This document shows, one piece after another, positions 12,347-22,900 of a stretch of DNA of 64,000 nucleotides. The position numbers and the translations under genes were made by a program. The notes under the pieces are model-generated. The model saw nothing but the letters and a program-made list of their open reading frames with translations. It did not search any database and had not been told where the DNA came from. Source of the stretch: Phoronis australis. Taxonomy: Eukaryota; Phoronida; Phoronidae. Numbering within the stretch: position 1 is the first letter of the stretch; every line of letters begins with the position of its first letter. Location: contig NMRA01000081.1 in assembly GCA_002633005.1 (NCBI GenBank), positions 315,995 through 379,994 of the forward strand, in the 5' to 3' direction.

Positions 12347-12477
12347 CTACAAAATTCAATATTAAACCTGAACAATTTCGTTGTAAACCACCATAACATA
12401 ACTTTTTAAAATGTGCAAAAACACCTGCATTAGAGCGCGTAATGTTATATCCGATGATACTAATATAGAAAACGTAC

Positions 12478-12628
12478 CGAGGGTGGCGTACATGAAGTAA
12501 TATCCCACCCGAACTTATCCTCGTATCGACCTCGACCGAAACGTTTTGTATTGATCCCATACGCTTCGAATCCCTAAGTTTCTTACATTTTTGGCAGATT
12601 TTTCATATTCTTCACCAAGACTGTTCAC
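12478..12628 (-). CDS. Second Cache domain, N-terminal exon with one surplus base
   Basis: The acceptor (ATCCGCCAG) and the donor CCCTCG|GTACGT bound 151 bases. The peptide begins VNSLGEEYEKSAKNVRNLG. It then shifts frame at a GGG run near 12572 into FEAYGINTKRFGRGRYEDK and FGWDITSCTPPS. Dropping one base gives 150 bases and phase 0 at both ends, as the flanking exons require. Glu-Asp-Lys-Phe-Gly-Trp-Asp followed by a Cys-containing stretch is typical of the early part of the GPR158-type Cache domain. Confidence 0.7.
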
Positions 12629-13413
12629 CTGGCGGATGACATCCTATATGAATGTACTTTCGCGTTAGGTTGCAAGTTTTCTCTTGTAAAAGAAATGATT
12701 TATTTCTTGAAAAGAGGTAGCAAAGATGAAAACAACGGCAAATTTGCAGTGAACTTGTAACATATCCTGGAAATAGTTAAAAAAAAAACAATATTTGACA
12801 TTTTAATTTCATAGGAATCGGCGCTTGAGTTGCAGACGATATAGTATTTAGCAATTGAAAACTGATACATAAGTGTCTTATAATTAAAAGTTTTGTTCCA
12901 GATTTTACGTTTAGGGCCTGGTTGCATGTCGAGTGTTAGTTACGCTGTTGCAAATGTATTACTTTAAACTATAGTCGGAAAGTTTGATGATCGAACCGGC
13001 TGAAGACGGGGAGTCGATATTGACCTACCTTTTGAACTTTCCATGTAAATAATGTAACTTACTTACAGGCATGTGGTTAGTAATTGTCATAGGCGGGGTT
13101 CGAAGTTGAGTCCGTTTTTATAACAAATGATGTCGGTATTGGTACGTTATACCTCGAAATCAGGCATGTCTTAGTTTTCAACTAACACATGCAGGAAACG
13201 TCGGTAACCACATTTTACATTTTACCTCATTCATCTTTCAGTCCTGAGGGGACCTTGAGTGCACTATTTTCTCAGGAAAATTTGAACTCTGCTTTGATAT
13301 TATTTAATTAACACAATGTCAAAAGTAATACGTGATTTCATAACTACAAGAAATCAGTACGTCTGGCATCACATCAGCACAGAATCAACACATTTGAAGC
13401 AACGACAACTTAC

Positions 13414-13971
13414 CTGATTTTGAAACTGGTCTTTTGCTCCAAAGCTGACATCTCCCGGAAGGCTTAAGTCGTACTTAGACATTTTCGTACAATCAGACGT
13501 TTTCACCTTTTCAATGTGCTCAAATATCCGCTTCATTCTGTCGATGGCTGAGTCATCAACGTAGTCTCTTCTCGTTCTGGACCTTGCTTTTGCTGTATTG
13601 ACCGAACTATGTTTATCATCCGTTCGTTTTTTGTGACCATAAATCCACCTCATGGTTTCGTCGTTTGTATGCTTCCTCTTAAAGGAAATTTTCATTCTTC
13701 GTTTTATACTCACTTTCTTTCCTTCTTTGTTACTCTTTGTGATGTCTTTAAAATCACCAACTTTGTTTTGGCGAGGTATTAATACCTTTGAATTAACTGC
13801 AGCGTCAGTTTCATCATTTATTGCTTTCCGCATCACTATGTTGAAGTCTGCCTGTAAGAGATTGGAGCGCGCATGATTGTTATTCTGGAACCTTGATATC
13901 TCCAAGGTAAAATCGCGTGACACGAGCCAGTTTTCAAACATGTTTTGCGGAGAAAGCTGTCTTTTGATTAC
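13414..13971 (-). CDS. Basic linker exon before the second Cache domain
   Basis: A 186-codon open exon lies between the acceptor GCAG at 13972 and the donor AATCAG|GTAAGT, phase 0 at both ends. The middle is very rich in Lys and Arg (KKVSIKRRMK, KRKHTNDE, KARSRTRRDY). The end, DDSAIDRMKRIFEHIEK, has a helical pattern and leads into the Cache start. The sequence is low in recognisable homology. It probably forms an extracellular linker with dibasic sites that proprotein convertases could cut; that is inference. Confidence 0.6.
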
Positions 13972-14563
13972 CTGCTGTGTCATTAAACAAATGCACGGTG
14001 TTACCTACGTTGTCCATGTACATGTACATACAATCATAAATTATATGTGTCGACGAGTGGGCTTGTTCATCCACATGACTTACCTCTGCATTCAGTGCGT
14101 TACGATCGTATTTGAAAAAATCACCAAAAGGTTTTCGTTCTATGTAAGACAAAGCCAAATATTAGCACAGCACCACTCTTATTCTTAGTTATTTGCCCAC
14201 AATGCAACACGTGAATCAAGCCGCGTTATTCTCCTTCATCGCATGCAAGTCTGTAGATCACCACGATCTCATTTCCAAATTATAAGGTAATTCATTATTC
14301 TAATGTAAGAAAGCGTGTATTGCATTTTGTCAAGGAATTGGCAAAAAGTACAAATATCGGTGTTGAATGGGATCCTCAGTAGTGCCTGAAAGTTTGGAAA
14401 ATAGGTCAGTCGTGTAACGTACTTTTTCCATCTCCACGAAAGAAGATAATTCACTACAGGATGGGCGTGTTATTCCGCTTCCTAGTAATTAAAATAACGT
14501 GGCATTGGCATTAAAAGTTTTATGAGCAGTAACTTTTGTGCGCTATGAGGCTCCATATTATAC

Positions 14564-14718
14564 CTGGACATCTATGTGTTGAGCTTTCTGTATTTCACGA
14601 TTTTGTGTCTCGTTAGAATTGGCGCCATCCTCATAATTCGTGACGTTTCTCTTGCGGCGAGATGTTAAGTTGGTCTCTGTGAGATCACCGCTGTTGACGG
14701 AAGGAACAACCCGCAAAT
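14564..14718 (-). CDS. Linker exon with furin-like RRKR site
   Basis: The acceptor (GTGCTGCAG) and the donor GTCCAG|GTATAA bound 155 bases. The exon joins the EGF-like exon in phase 1 (A|AT, Asn) and ends in phase 0. It encodes LRVVPSVNSGDLTETNLTS, then RRKRNVTNYEDG. The Arg-Arg-Lys-Arg run matches a furin-type cleavage site and is followed by an N-glycosylation sequon. The other two frames are closed, which supports the reading. Confidence 0.6.
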
Positions 14719-15675
14719 CTGCAGCACGAAAACACTATGGTACATTGGCGACCCTTTATGGTATACACATGTATTTCATTTGGTGTTACCTATCTGCCTT
14801 TTTCTAATTTCTTTTCGTTAAAAAAGTTAAACTGAGCTAAAAACACGTCAACATCTACCGTTTTAGTGAATAAGTCCAGTTACACTCTCAAGACATTTTG
14901 AAAAGCAGCATTTTGGTTTATGCTCAAGGCTATGGCATATAGGACCATACGCCTAATTCCGGATACAGACGCATAGCCTCATACGTAAAGGCGTACAAGA
15001 TCGTACAACACACATATTCGTCAATTTCTGAATGACGTTATTATGTAAAATACAAGCTTATGCAACGAGTGTACAGCCAAAAGTTGCATTTCGACTGTTT
15101 ACTCTCCAGAATAATACAGTTATCTTAATACCATTCCTTACGGTTTTAGAATCCTATTTCTGTTTCCAACTCAAATCACACACGATGCATGCATGCGCCA
15201 TTTTCTAATTTTGCTTATTTAGGGTTGAACTACCCCAACTCTGAAGCGTTCTCTTGTGTTGCTGATGGTTTCTATATTCTTGTTGGTAACGGAAATAGAA
15301 TCCTATTACGGTCAAGAATGTTATGAGACCGACTTAATGAGCATAAAAAGCCTAATTCGAGTTTCATTTTAGCCAGCTGAACAACGCGAAATGAAGCTTT
15401 AAGTTTTAAAAATAACTTGTAATGCATCTAGCAATGTAAAGGGGAACGTAACTCCTGGCGAATGATGCTGCCATAAGCGAAGGAAAGTTAGGTGCTAGAC
15501 ATATTTCTTCGGTTGTGTGACATACCATATCTTTTATTTCCATGATGTCACACCTACCGTGTTATCGCGAGAAGGCTACATTCCAATGACATAACTTGTA
15601 GTTCAACTGATCTGCTTTCTGATCAGATGTCTTAGCTGCTTTCTAAAAAAATCCACGGTATTATATTACACTTAC

Positions 15676-15841
15676 TGTCAATCTTCAAACAGTCAAATCC
15701 GTCTCGGTACTCTTCCTCTGTTGCTATTTCGATGTCGACGCCTTGGAATGGTCCATTCTGCCAGTGGGGGTATCTGTAACCTGGCCGGCAAACGCATTCG
15801 TATCCACCTCGAGCGAAACCAAAACCGCTCAGCGGTTGACA
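15676..15841 (-). CDS. EGF-like exon of GPR158-type receptor
   Basis: The acceptor (TTACACTTCAG) and the donor TTGACA|GTAAGT bound 166 bases. The peptide CQPLSGFGFARGGYECVCRP is followed by GYRYPHWQNGPFQGVDIE and a final FDCLKID. The Gly-Tyr-x-Cys-x-Cys-x-x-Gly-Tyr core is a classic EGF end and closely resembles the EGF-like module between Cache and 7TM in GPR158/179. It starts in phase 0. The expected partner is a Cache C-terminal exon; the local first-exon copy has lost that part. Confidence 0.75.
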
Positions 15842-15894
15842 CTGAAGTGTAACAAGAAAGCCATCTTGTAAACCAAACTAAGGTGAATGCGAGT

Positions 15895-16130
15895 GACACA
15901 AGTGGCGGATCTAGGATATCACAAGGGGGCCCAACATTTTGTCTGTAAACCTTTGCGCAAAGCACGATTGGGGAGAGGTCGGGAGGGAGGTTTGCCCCCC
16001 TACCGCCAGGAAAATTTTTCTGTTTTTCCTCTAAAAATCAAGAATTTTCCTTGATTCCTGAAGTATTATCCAAGAAAAAAAAAGCAAAGAAAAAATAAAC
16101 ACGGAGAACGTGTCATATTCGAAAAACTGC
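15895..16130. repeat. Interspersed element fragment with GTGGCGGATCTAGG end
   Basis: The sequence AAGTGGCGGATCTAGG followed by a G-rich block and an AT-rich tail looks like the end of a dispersed transposon. It lies beside the point where the duplicated first exon is cut off, so the insertion may have removed the exon end. That cause is inference. Confidence 0.4.
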
Positions 16131-16140
16131 AATTGTTACA

Positions 16141-16200
16141 GACTCGAACTCAGGACCTGGCGGACAGAACGCGCGTGCTTTACCACTGCACCACCACGAA
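16141..16200 (-). repeat. tRNA-derived SINE or tRNA relic
   Basis: Read on the minus strand, TGGTGCAGTGGTAAAGC matches a tRNA A box. GAGTTCGAGTC, about 30 bases later, matches a B box. Flanks do not form a clean acceptor stem, so this is more likely a tRNA-derived repeat than a working tRNA. Confidence 0.5.
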
Positions 16201-16310
16201 TTCAATCGAAATTCAGTACTAAGAGACCTACTTGTTTATGGTCCACAGCGTTTGAGCGCGAAACCTACTTCTTTTTGTAATGCTTATTACACTTTTTATA
16301 TTTTTTGCAA

Positions 16311-17081
16311 TCAGTTCGCATTATCCTTCAACCTGGTCAGTGGAGGTCTAAAGAAGTTAACGCCTTTGAATGTTTCGTCCTGCCATTTTCCAGGTTTATC
16401 CCACTGCGCATATTTCACACCTACTGTATAGGATCCTTTGAGATTGTCGTCAGCAGTGAAATCAGGAAGCCAACTACGGTAGCGAATATGCCTCGCTCCA
16501 GACTCTTTGTCTGTATAGTTTCTATGCTTTCCTGCACCCATGTCATTTATGTGAATATGACTCACACTTTCTCGAGTAGCGCGTGGTGCGAACAACTCTA
16601 TGGTAGAATTAAAAGCAAAATAATTTAACCAATTTGGATAAGCGGCCTTGTAGTCAAACTCAGTACTAGAGCCGTTGATGCATTTGGGAAATGCGGAGAT
16701 AAAACTTGCTTGCCTCCAATAGTAATACTGTATTCCAGGCTGCTTCCAAAAACCTTGTGTGCCATTTGTCGCATTCAGAAATTTAAACGCGTAACTGAAG
16801 AAAAAGCCTCTACTTAAAGCTAAGTCATGTAGCGCCAACACACACGTCCTGTTCCTAAAAACCCGTGTGTTGACGTCCAACAGCTGGTTTGACTGCGGCA
16901 GCATGGACACCGTCTCTGCTGGAAGAGTAAGTTCGGCAGATGTCATCGAGCCGAAGTTACCGTCATCCACTCCGCTGTACTTTTTCATGATGACATCAAA
17001 GGCATCACGAACAACCCAGTCAAATGGACCGCCATATTTTTGAGAAAAAAACAAAAACGCTAAGCAAATATGAAAAATCAT
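16311..17081 (-). pseudogene. Truncated duplicate of the Cache first exon
   Basis: It starts with the same signal peptide as 3439 and is near identical over 250 residues, but differs in two ways. A 39-base in-frame loss removes the NFMPNRFWVYGPS region. Homology also stops at about 16312, where an in-frame TGA appears at the junction, so the SLPYFDCGG...WMMS end of the Cache domain and the splice donor are gone. The next sequence is repeat-rich. The frame upstream is intact, so a short secreted product is conceivable, but the fold would lack its last strands. Confidence 0.7.
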
Positions 17082-19270
17082 GACTTGCTGAAAAAGCGAA
17101 GTGCAAAGAAGTTATAAGTGGCCAGGAACTCACTACAAAACATATGCTTGTGTGGTTTGCTCAAATATTGTTCCTTGTCACGTGACTAAACTTCAAGCTT
17201 GCACAAGCAACCCAAGGTCGCTTCTGGGCGATATTCATACGCCCGGGGTTCATGCTGCAGTCACTTGTGATGTGTGTGAAAGCCTCTGGTTTATTTCGGA
17301 TTCACGCGACCATATCCTCGCAAAGGTGGATGTCAGTAACCAAAGTCAATCGAGTATTTGAAGTCGATGTGCTGAACCTATCTGAGGAATCTGGCATTAA
17401 TGTGCAACAATTATGATCATGTCTTTCCCGTTTCTCTGTAAGTGTGTACTTATTGGGATTAGTTCCAACATTTTTGACTGAGATTGGGGATTTTTGTCAC
17501 TTGAATCTGCCCTAAGCTAAGGGACTGAATTAAGTGCGCAGAGGTCCACTTTCTTAGTACACACACACCCCGGGAATACTGCAACCTGGATCTCTAAACT
17601 TCCCTACGTCTCTCAACCTTGACCAATATATTGTTTTCGCTCCAGCGGGCACATTTGGGGTATTTTGGACAAGGAGGACTATTTTCATAAAAAGTCAATC
17701 TGAAAAATGTTTGAAAATGCTTGACGCAGGCAGCAACGAATGTCATGAAAATTTGTTAGTAAGACGGTATTTATTCTATGCAAGTAAAAACACTTTGAAT
17801 AATATCTATAAATCTTATCTTTAATGTAATGTTTTAAAAAGTGTGTAGGCTGCTAGCGTAATATGTTTTACTCGTCCAGTGCATACGTGGACTATGTTCA
17901 TGGTGATGTAGTGTTCATACGGCGCTTGTTTCGCGACTCCACTGTGCTCCCGGTCAGATCCCCGAACTTCTGATATGATCAGAACAAACGCCGTGACTCC
18001 TCTAGCAAGGCCTCAGCCTAGCAGGTCTCAATAGTCGTGCGCAATCCTTAATCTGCCTCTTGAAATATTGTCAACTTTTGATAAAGCCTGGTGTCACAGA
18101 GGTATCCCGTTGCATTCTCCAACATTCTCCATTTTGAGAATCCCATGACGAGCTGATTGAAGTTTGCACATGCACATAAACAAAAACACCGCCGACGGAT
18201 AATTCGAGATTACGAAGATAACCGAGGAGTCCCGGATACCCTGCACATGAGCGAACTGCAATCAGAAGAGTGCCGACATAGTATTCTTGTGACAACAGGC
18301 TAAAACGTGATAACAGCACAAGGGTTAGACCACACTGGACATGACGTCACCTACGTCTTTTACAAACTTCTAGGCGGATAATCATGCCTATTAACTGTCG
18401 GCTGACCAAACTTCTTTGCTGTTCTGATTGAATTTCGCACATGCGCAGATACAAGACACCGAGGGATAATGTGAGGCTACAAAAACACTTGAGATGTTCC
18501 GGATTTTAGTTGATGTATCGGATCACGACGATTAGTAACAGCTGTAACACTTCCATATTTCCATATATAGCTTCAAACTCACCAAGAATATCTTGTGCAT
18601 ATTCATTTCTAAGGTACCTGCCGTCATTTTTGCTACCAGTCATAAACGAGAATAGAAGGCAACAGTCTAGTCTCTAGGTATTAGTCTAAAAAGTGATTTT
18701 GTCAAGAGACGGCTAAAATCATGGCTTCATTCTAGCAGGTCTCAAAAGTCGTACGAGAGGGTCATTCGCAGTCCGTAGTCGCCTCCTGATGTACTTGTTT
18801 AAGCCCCTTCTCGCAGGTGTATACCGGCACGCTCGACGGCCTATTCCCATTTTTATAATCACGTGAGTTGCTGTATTGGTTAAAGTTTGCACATGCGCAG
18901 AAATGAAACAAGCCGGAAGGATAATTCAAGGTCACGAATATGTCCGAGTTGTACCGGATACTCTCAGGGATAATTTGAGGCTACGAAAATACCGAAGGTG
19001 TATCAGATGATTTTACACATGCTTCCGTTGACACTCTGCTAGGCGAGTGGCAGACGCAGTCATCAACACGACTCGTGTCTTCAGCTTAGTCTGGTGTCAG
19101 CTTCTAGTCCATATCAAAGTACTGATGTGACGATAAAAGCAGGGAGTCAGTCGTGTAGGCGCATCTGGACTTTGCTGTTGGAAGCGGGGAGCGGGAGTTA
19201 GGAGATATGCTCTAGATTTGACCGAATTTCATCAACATACATAAAGATGCACCGTAGACAGCCTTACGGG
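16312..19270. repeat. Segmental duplication, copy 2
   Basis: This is the direct-orientation partner of 2638-6328. It contains the truncated first exon and about 2.2 kb upstream of its ATG. It lacks about 0.7 kb found in copy 1 (junction near 17880), and also carries a short insert near 19030-19060. The right end of homology is about 19270. Confidence 0.85.
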
Positions 19271-19789
19271 GAGGGCCAAATAATTTTAGGTGATACGCGA
19301 CTCTCTTTACGACACCCTTGATCCTTCGTTGTATACTTCAAGCTTACCAAAAATCATGCATGCTCTGAGATATACTAAAACAGTTTCTAGAATACAGCTT
19401 TATTCTCCAGCAATATAAACCATAAATGATCGTGAGCGTGATGAACCATACTGTGTAGGAGAAGACGAATATCGATTTTGCCGAATTTCAATCTGCATCA
19501 AAATTTACATAACCATAAATTTCTAACAATTTTTTGTTTATTAATGGAGAGTTCGAAATTTACTAGATGTCGAAAATGAAGCAAGGGGTATTCTTTGTTA
19601 CTTTCGGGTACTTTTCCTTTTTAAGAACTTCAAAAATTGAAAAGCATATTTGATAACAGATCATTTGGTGACTTATAGACGTCTTTCCAAAAATCGGACA
19701 AAAATGCCGTGACAGTACTCTAGTATTGAATACATTCAGTTTAACTGAAAGGTATTCTAAAAATAATGTCTAGTATTTCTATATTGTAG
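17082..19789. other. Region between the Cache copy and the first visible adenylyl cyclase exon
   Basis: Most of it is duplicated upstream sequence. From 19270 to 19789 I see only AT-rich DNA. The first visible cyclase exon starts at an acceptor with an in-frame stop just before it, so the cyclase 5' exons must lie further left, either here or in or beyond the minus-strand gene. I could not identify them, as cyclase N-termini are poorly conserved. Confidence 0.45.
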
Positions 19790-19939
19790 GCGAAATTCAA
19801 AGAAGCCAATATAGAAGACCTATACGCGCGATACTGTCTCAGAATTCAGCGTTCCTTGTTTCTGTGGTTGCTCGCCGTTTTGATAGCATATAACGTCTTA
19901 TTGGTCTGTCTTTTTAACACCTGGTTTTCTACTGAGCAG
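19790..19939 (+). CDS. Adenylyl cyclase exon 1 (first visible): N-terminal tail and TM1
   Basis: 50 codons, phase 0 in and out. [20 protein letters not shown] precedes a hydrophobic helix ([17 protein letters not shown]). An in-frame TAG immediately before the exon confirms an upstream splice. Confidence 0.85.
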
Positions 19940-22900
19940 GTAATGTATTTATTTCTCCGCGAATACGTCCTCTCGTGCATTAACTAATAACTTAAATAAC
20001 AACAATATAATTTCAAGAACAATCGATAATAATGGTCATATTTTTCTAGTCGTTACGGGAATTTATATATTCATTGTTTCCATATTTTCATTGCACTATA
20101 TATTTCCAGTTAAGAGAGCGGTCTGTGCCGGCCTCAGCCGTCACCAACGTCGTCCTGGGTCTGGGCGTTGTCTTTGCCGTCGTTTGTGTGGCTCTTGTCG
20201 CCATCAAGAGAGTATTTTTGAAGCTGCATAGACTCATCACAGCAGGAGTGTTCGTGTGTTTGATTATTTCAGCTGTGTCATTCACAGGTGGCTATTTCTG
20301 ATAATGACTACTTCATAGTGTTACATTTTCCATTTTAGTCAGTAGGCACTCACTGATATGTACAGCCAAGATAACCTAGCGATGAATGCAAGTGAAATAG
20401 TTAAGCTTACATTTTCTGCGAATCAAAGCATTTTACCAGTCCTTTGATAAAGTTACTAACTTTGAGTAGAATTTACATTTCGATGGAATTTCAAACTTGT
20501 TGACGAATGTTGCTAAACATGATTGTAATTCTTTACAATTACGTAATACGTCACTAAAGTCTTTAATTTCAGTGAATCTCGAGAAAGAGCGTTTTGAATT
20601 AAACGTGATAAAATGATATCAAATAAATACTTCCTTAAATAAAGCAGATGAAGCTTTTTTACTTTCCCATGGTAGAACGTTTGAAACTTAATGTTTTGAC
20701 ACACGACACTTATAAGCTAAGACTGAGTCCACATTGTAATGATACGAATTTTGAATACCTGTAAACAGTTGGACGAAACAGTTCCAATAAAGCACTTTAC
20801 GAACTCAATAATCTCACATTTTTCTGAAAAAGTATCTTATTATGAGCTCCTCTTTTACTTGTGAGCACACTTTCTAATACTATATCTGAAAACGGAGCCC
20901 TTACTTCAATAAAAAAGCAAGTAGGAACTTTACATGGAAAGTTTCTGTTCATTTTCAATAATATTAAGAATTCAACTTAGAGAAAAATCTCGTAGTGAAT
21001 GAAAGCTAAACTTGACACAGCAATGGAGATAAATTAAAAGAAAAAAAGACATCCGTGTTTGCACAAAGTTCACTAATGCGCTGAAATTTTAGGGAACCTA
21101 GTTGAGTCCCTTTTGGGAGTGTTTTATACAACCGCGCATTGCAATTTCACGAAATAGAACTTTTTTCTTCCAGGGTTCTCCTTTGCAAATCGCCCCCACA
21201 GCAAAATACAGTCGCTTGATGACGTTCCTATGACGATGTTCATCATCTTTGTAATTCACAGCATGTTCCCACTGTCTCGACTTGCTTCTGTTCTTATCGG
21301 CATCGTCGTCTCCATAACTAGTCTGTCGATATCGGCCATCTTATACAATGAGCCAGCCCAGATCATCATACATAAGGTAAGAAGGATAGGAATTAGTCGT
21401 CAAAGTGCCATCTAGCAGTCCAGGGGACTCTATTAGAAGACTAATTATATTATTGTAGTTAGTGCCATAGGGCTTTCTAGATCAGACATTAAGGAAATCT
21501 CAAACTTTATTCACAAAAATTGACAATTTTTACAATGTTTCACATATGTCTAGCAAATTACCTTATATTCATTCTCGGAGAACTTCAAACACGAAATGTA
21601 TACCGTGTAGGAAGAAAAAAGATTTGGCAGAAGCATCTTCGAACCCCACAACCGCGTGAAAATTTGTTTACTACTTATCTGAGGTCAAAGGTTACAAGGC
21701 AGTCTCTCAAATCGAATATCCCGCCAAGTACAGAGCAGTTTCGTATGTACCTTCAGTGCATTCATTCACCGAGTCGTAATAATAATGAGTCAACGAGGTG
21801 TACATATGATAGAACGGTGCCAGGGAAAACAAAGACAAAACGTAGTCACATCTCTGTGACTCTGTAGTCACGAACACAGCAAGTTGTGAAAAAAGATAAA
21901 TCCTCACCCAAATTCCCTAATTCGATTGGTAATTTGGCAATTCGCTGTTTCGATATCATGCTAACTACGTGTTTATCCATTTCTTACTTGGTTTCATATC
22001 AGTCTCCTGGCGTGTGGTGCGTAATACGCAATGAACTGATGACCTACTTTTAAGTAGGTCAACAGTTGAACCCACCTCTCGGCTGGGGACGGTAAAAAGA
22101 AGTAACGTTTTAGAGATAATTAAGTTAGTTATGTAGTACAAATTCAGTTAACGTTGCAAGTAAATGTTGAAATAGCTAACATGGTTACCTCATGTACAGG
22201 TTATATCGACCGAAAACAAGTTAGACCGAATAATTAACCGAAGACTGAAATTTTCGCTCGTCCCAGTTTAACTGGCTTTTCTCGACTTCGAAATACCGAC
22301 TTAATTTGAATTTAGGAACACGAGTTCTCGAAAACGGCCACGTGGATTCCTTTGAATATTTCGCAACTCAACATTTATTCATCACTCTAAAAACGCTGTT
22401 AGAATTTTCGATATGATGGCCTAGTTTTGCGTAATGTAGCAAAGACGAATACGACTTCTATTTTTTACAAAATTATCTTACGTTTTGCCAGTTGATTTGT
22501 CATATAAACCAAACGAAAAGACTAATCGAAAATTTCTATCAGCATTTTCGGAGTAACTGGTGAATTTTTCATTTAAAAAAGGTTTCAATAAAATCGACCG
22601 AGGGGTTATTTTGCTACGAATGTGCCTTTCTTAAAAATGAAATTTTGACTTAAAATGTGTTAATGTGATAATAATAATAACAGAGGCACATAAATATAAA
22701 GTACAATTATTCTTGTTCTTTTTTCTTTCAGAAAATATATATCTTTACTAGTTTAGTTTTTTTATATACGAGTTAGAATGGAGGTCACTAAATAAGGTTT
22801 GAGATAACCTTAAAATGGTTCAAACAGACAAAGCCGTTCGATGCATAGGCTTTGGCTGCGTTGAAACATAAGTTAAAATGAAATAAAGTGAAATATACCA

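Larger units (their letters stand above)
10430..17081 (-). other. Gene model: duplicated Cache/EGF ectodomain gene, probably decayed or incomplete
   Basis: Reading right to left, the exons are: Cache first exon copy (16311-17081, truncated), EGF-like (15676-15841), linker (14564-14718), basic linker (13414-13971), and a second Cache domain in four or five pieces (12478-12628, 11945-12346, 10823-11017, 10430-10499). Phases agree at every junction from the EGF exon onward once one surplus base is discounted in each of two exons. The link from the truncated first exon to the EGF exon is not supported, because the Cache C-terminus and its following exon are missing. No 7TM exons follow. It is either a pseudogene or a real gene with assembly indels that ends as an ectodomain. 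Confidence 0.55.

Noticed and set aside
12564-12576. A 13-base GTAAG...TTAG 'intron' that would restore the Cache reading frame
   Set aside because: Removing it gives an in-frame peptide, but 13 bases is far too short for spliceosomal removal. A single surplus base in the GGG run is simpler.
14084-14139. A 56-base minus-strand segment with acceptor-like CATAG and donor GCAGAG|GTAAGT between the two linker exons
   Set aside because: The reading frame that is open does not match the phase of the preceding exon, while the flanking exons join directly in phase 0.
13652-14188. Plus-strand open frames opposite the Cache-gene linker exon
   Set aside because: They are antisense shadows of the phase-consistent minus-strand exons.
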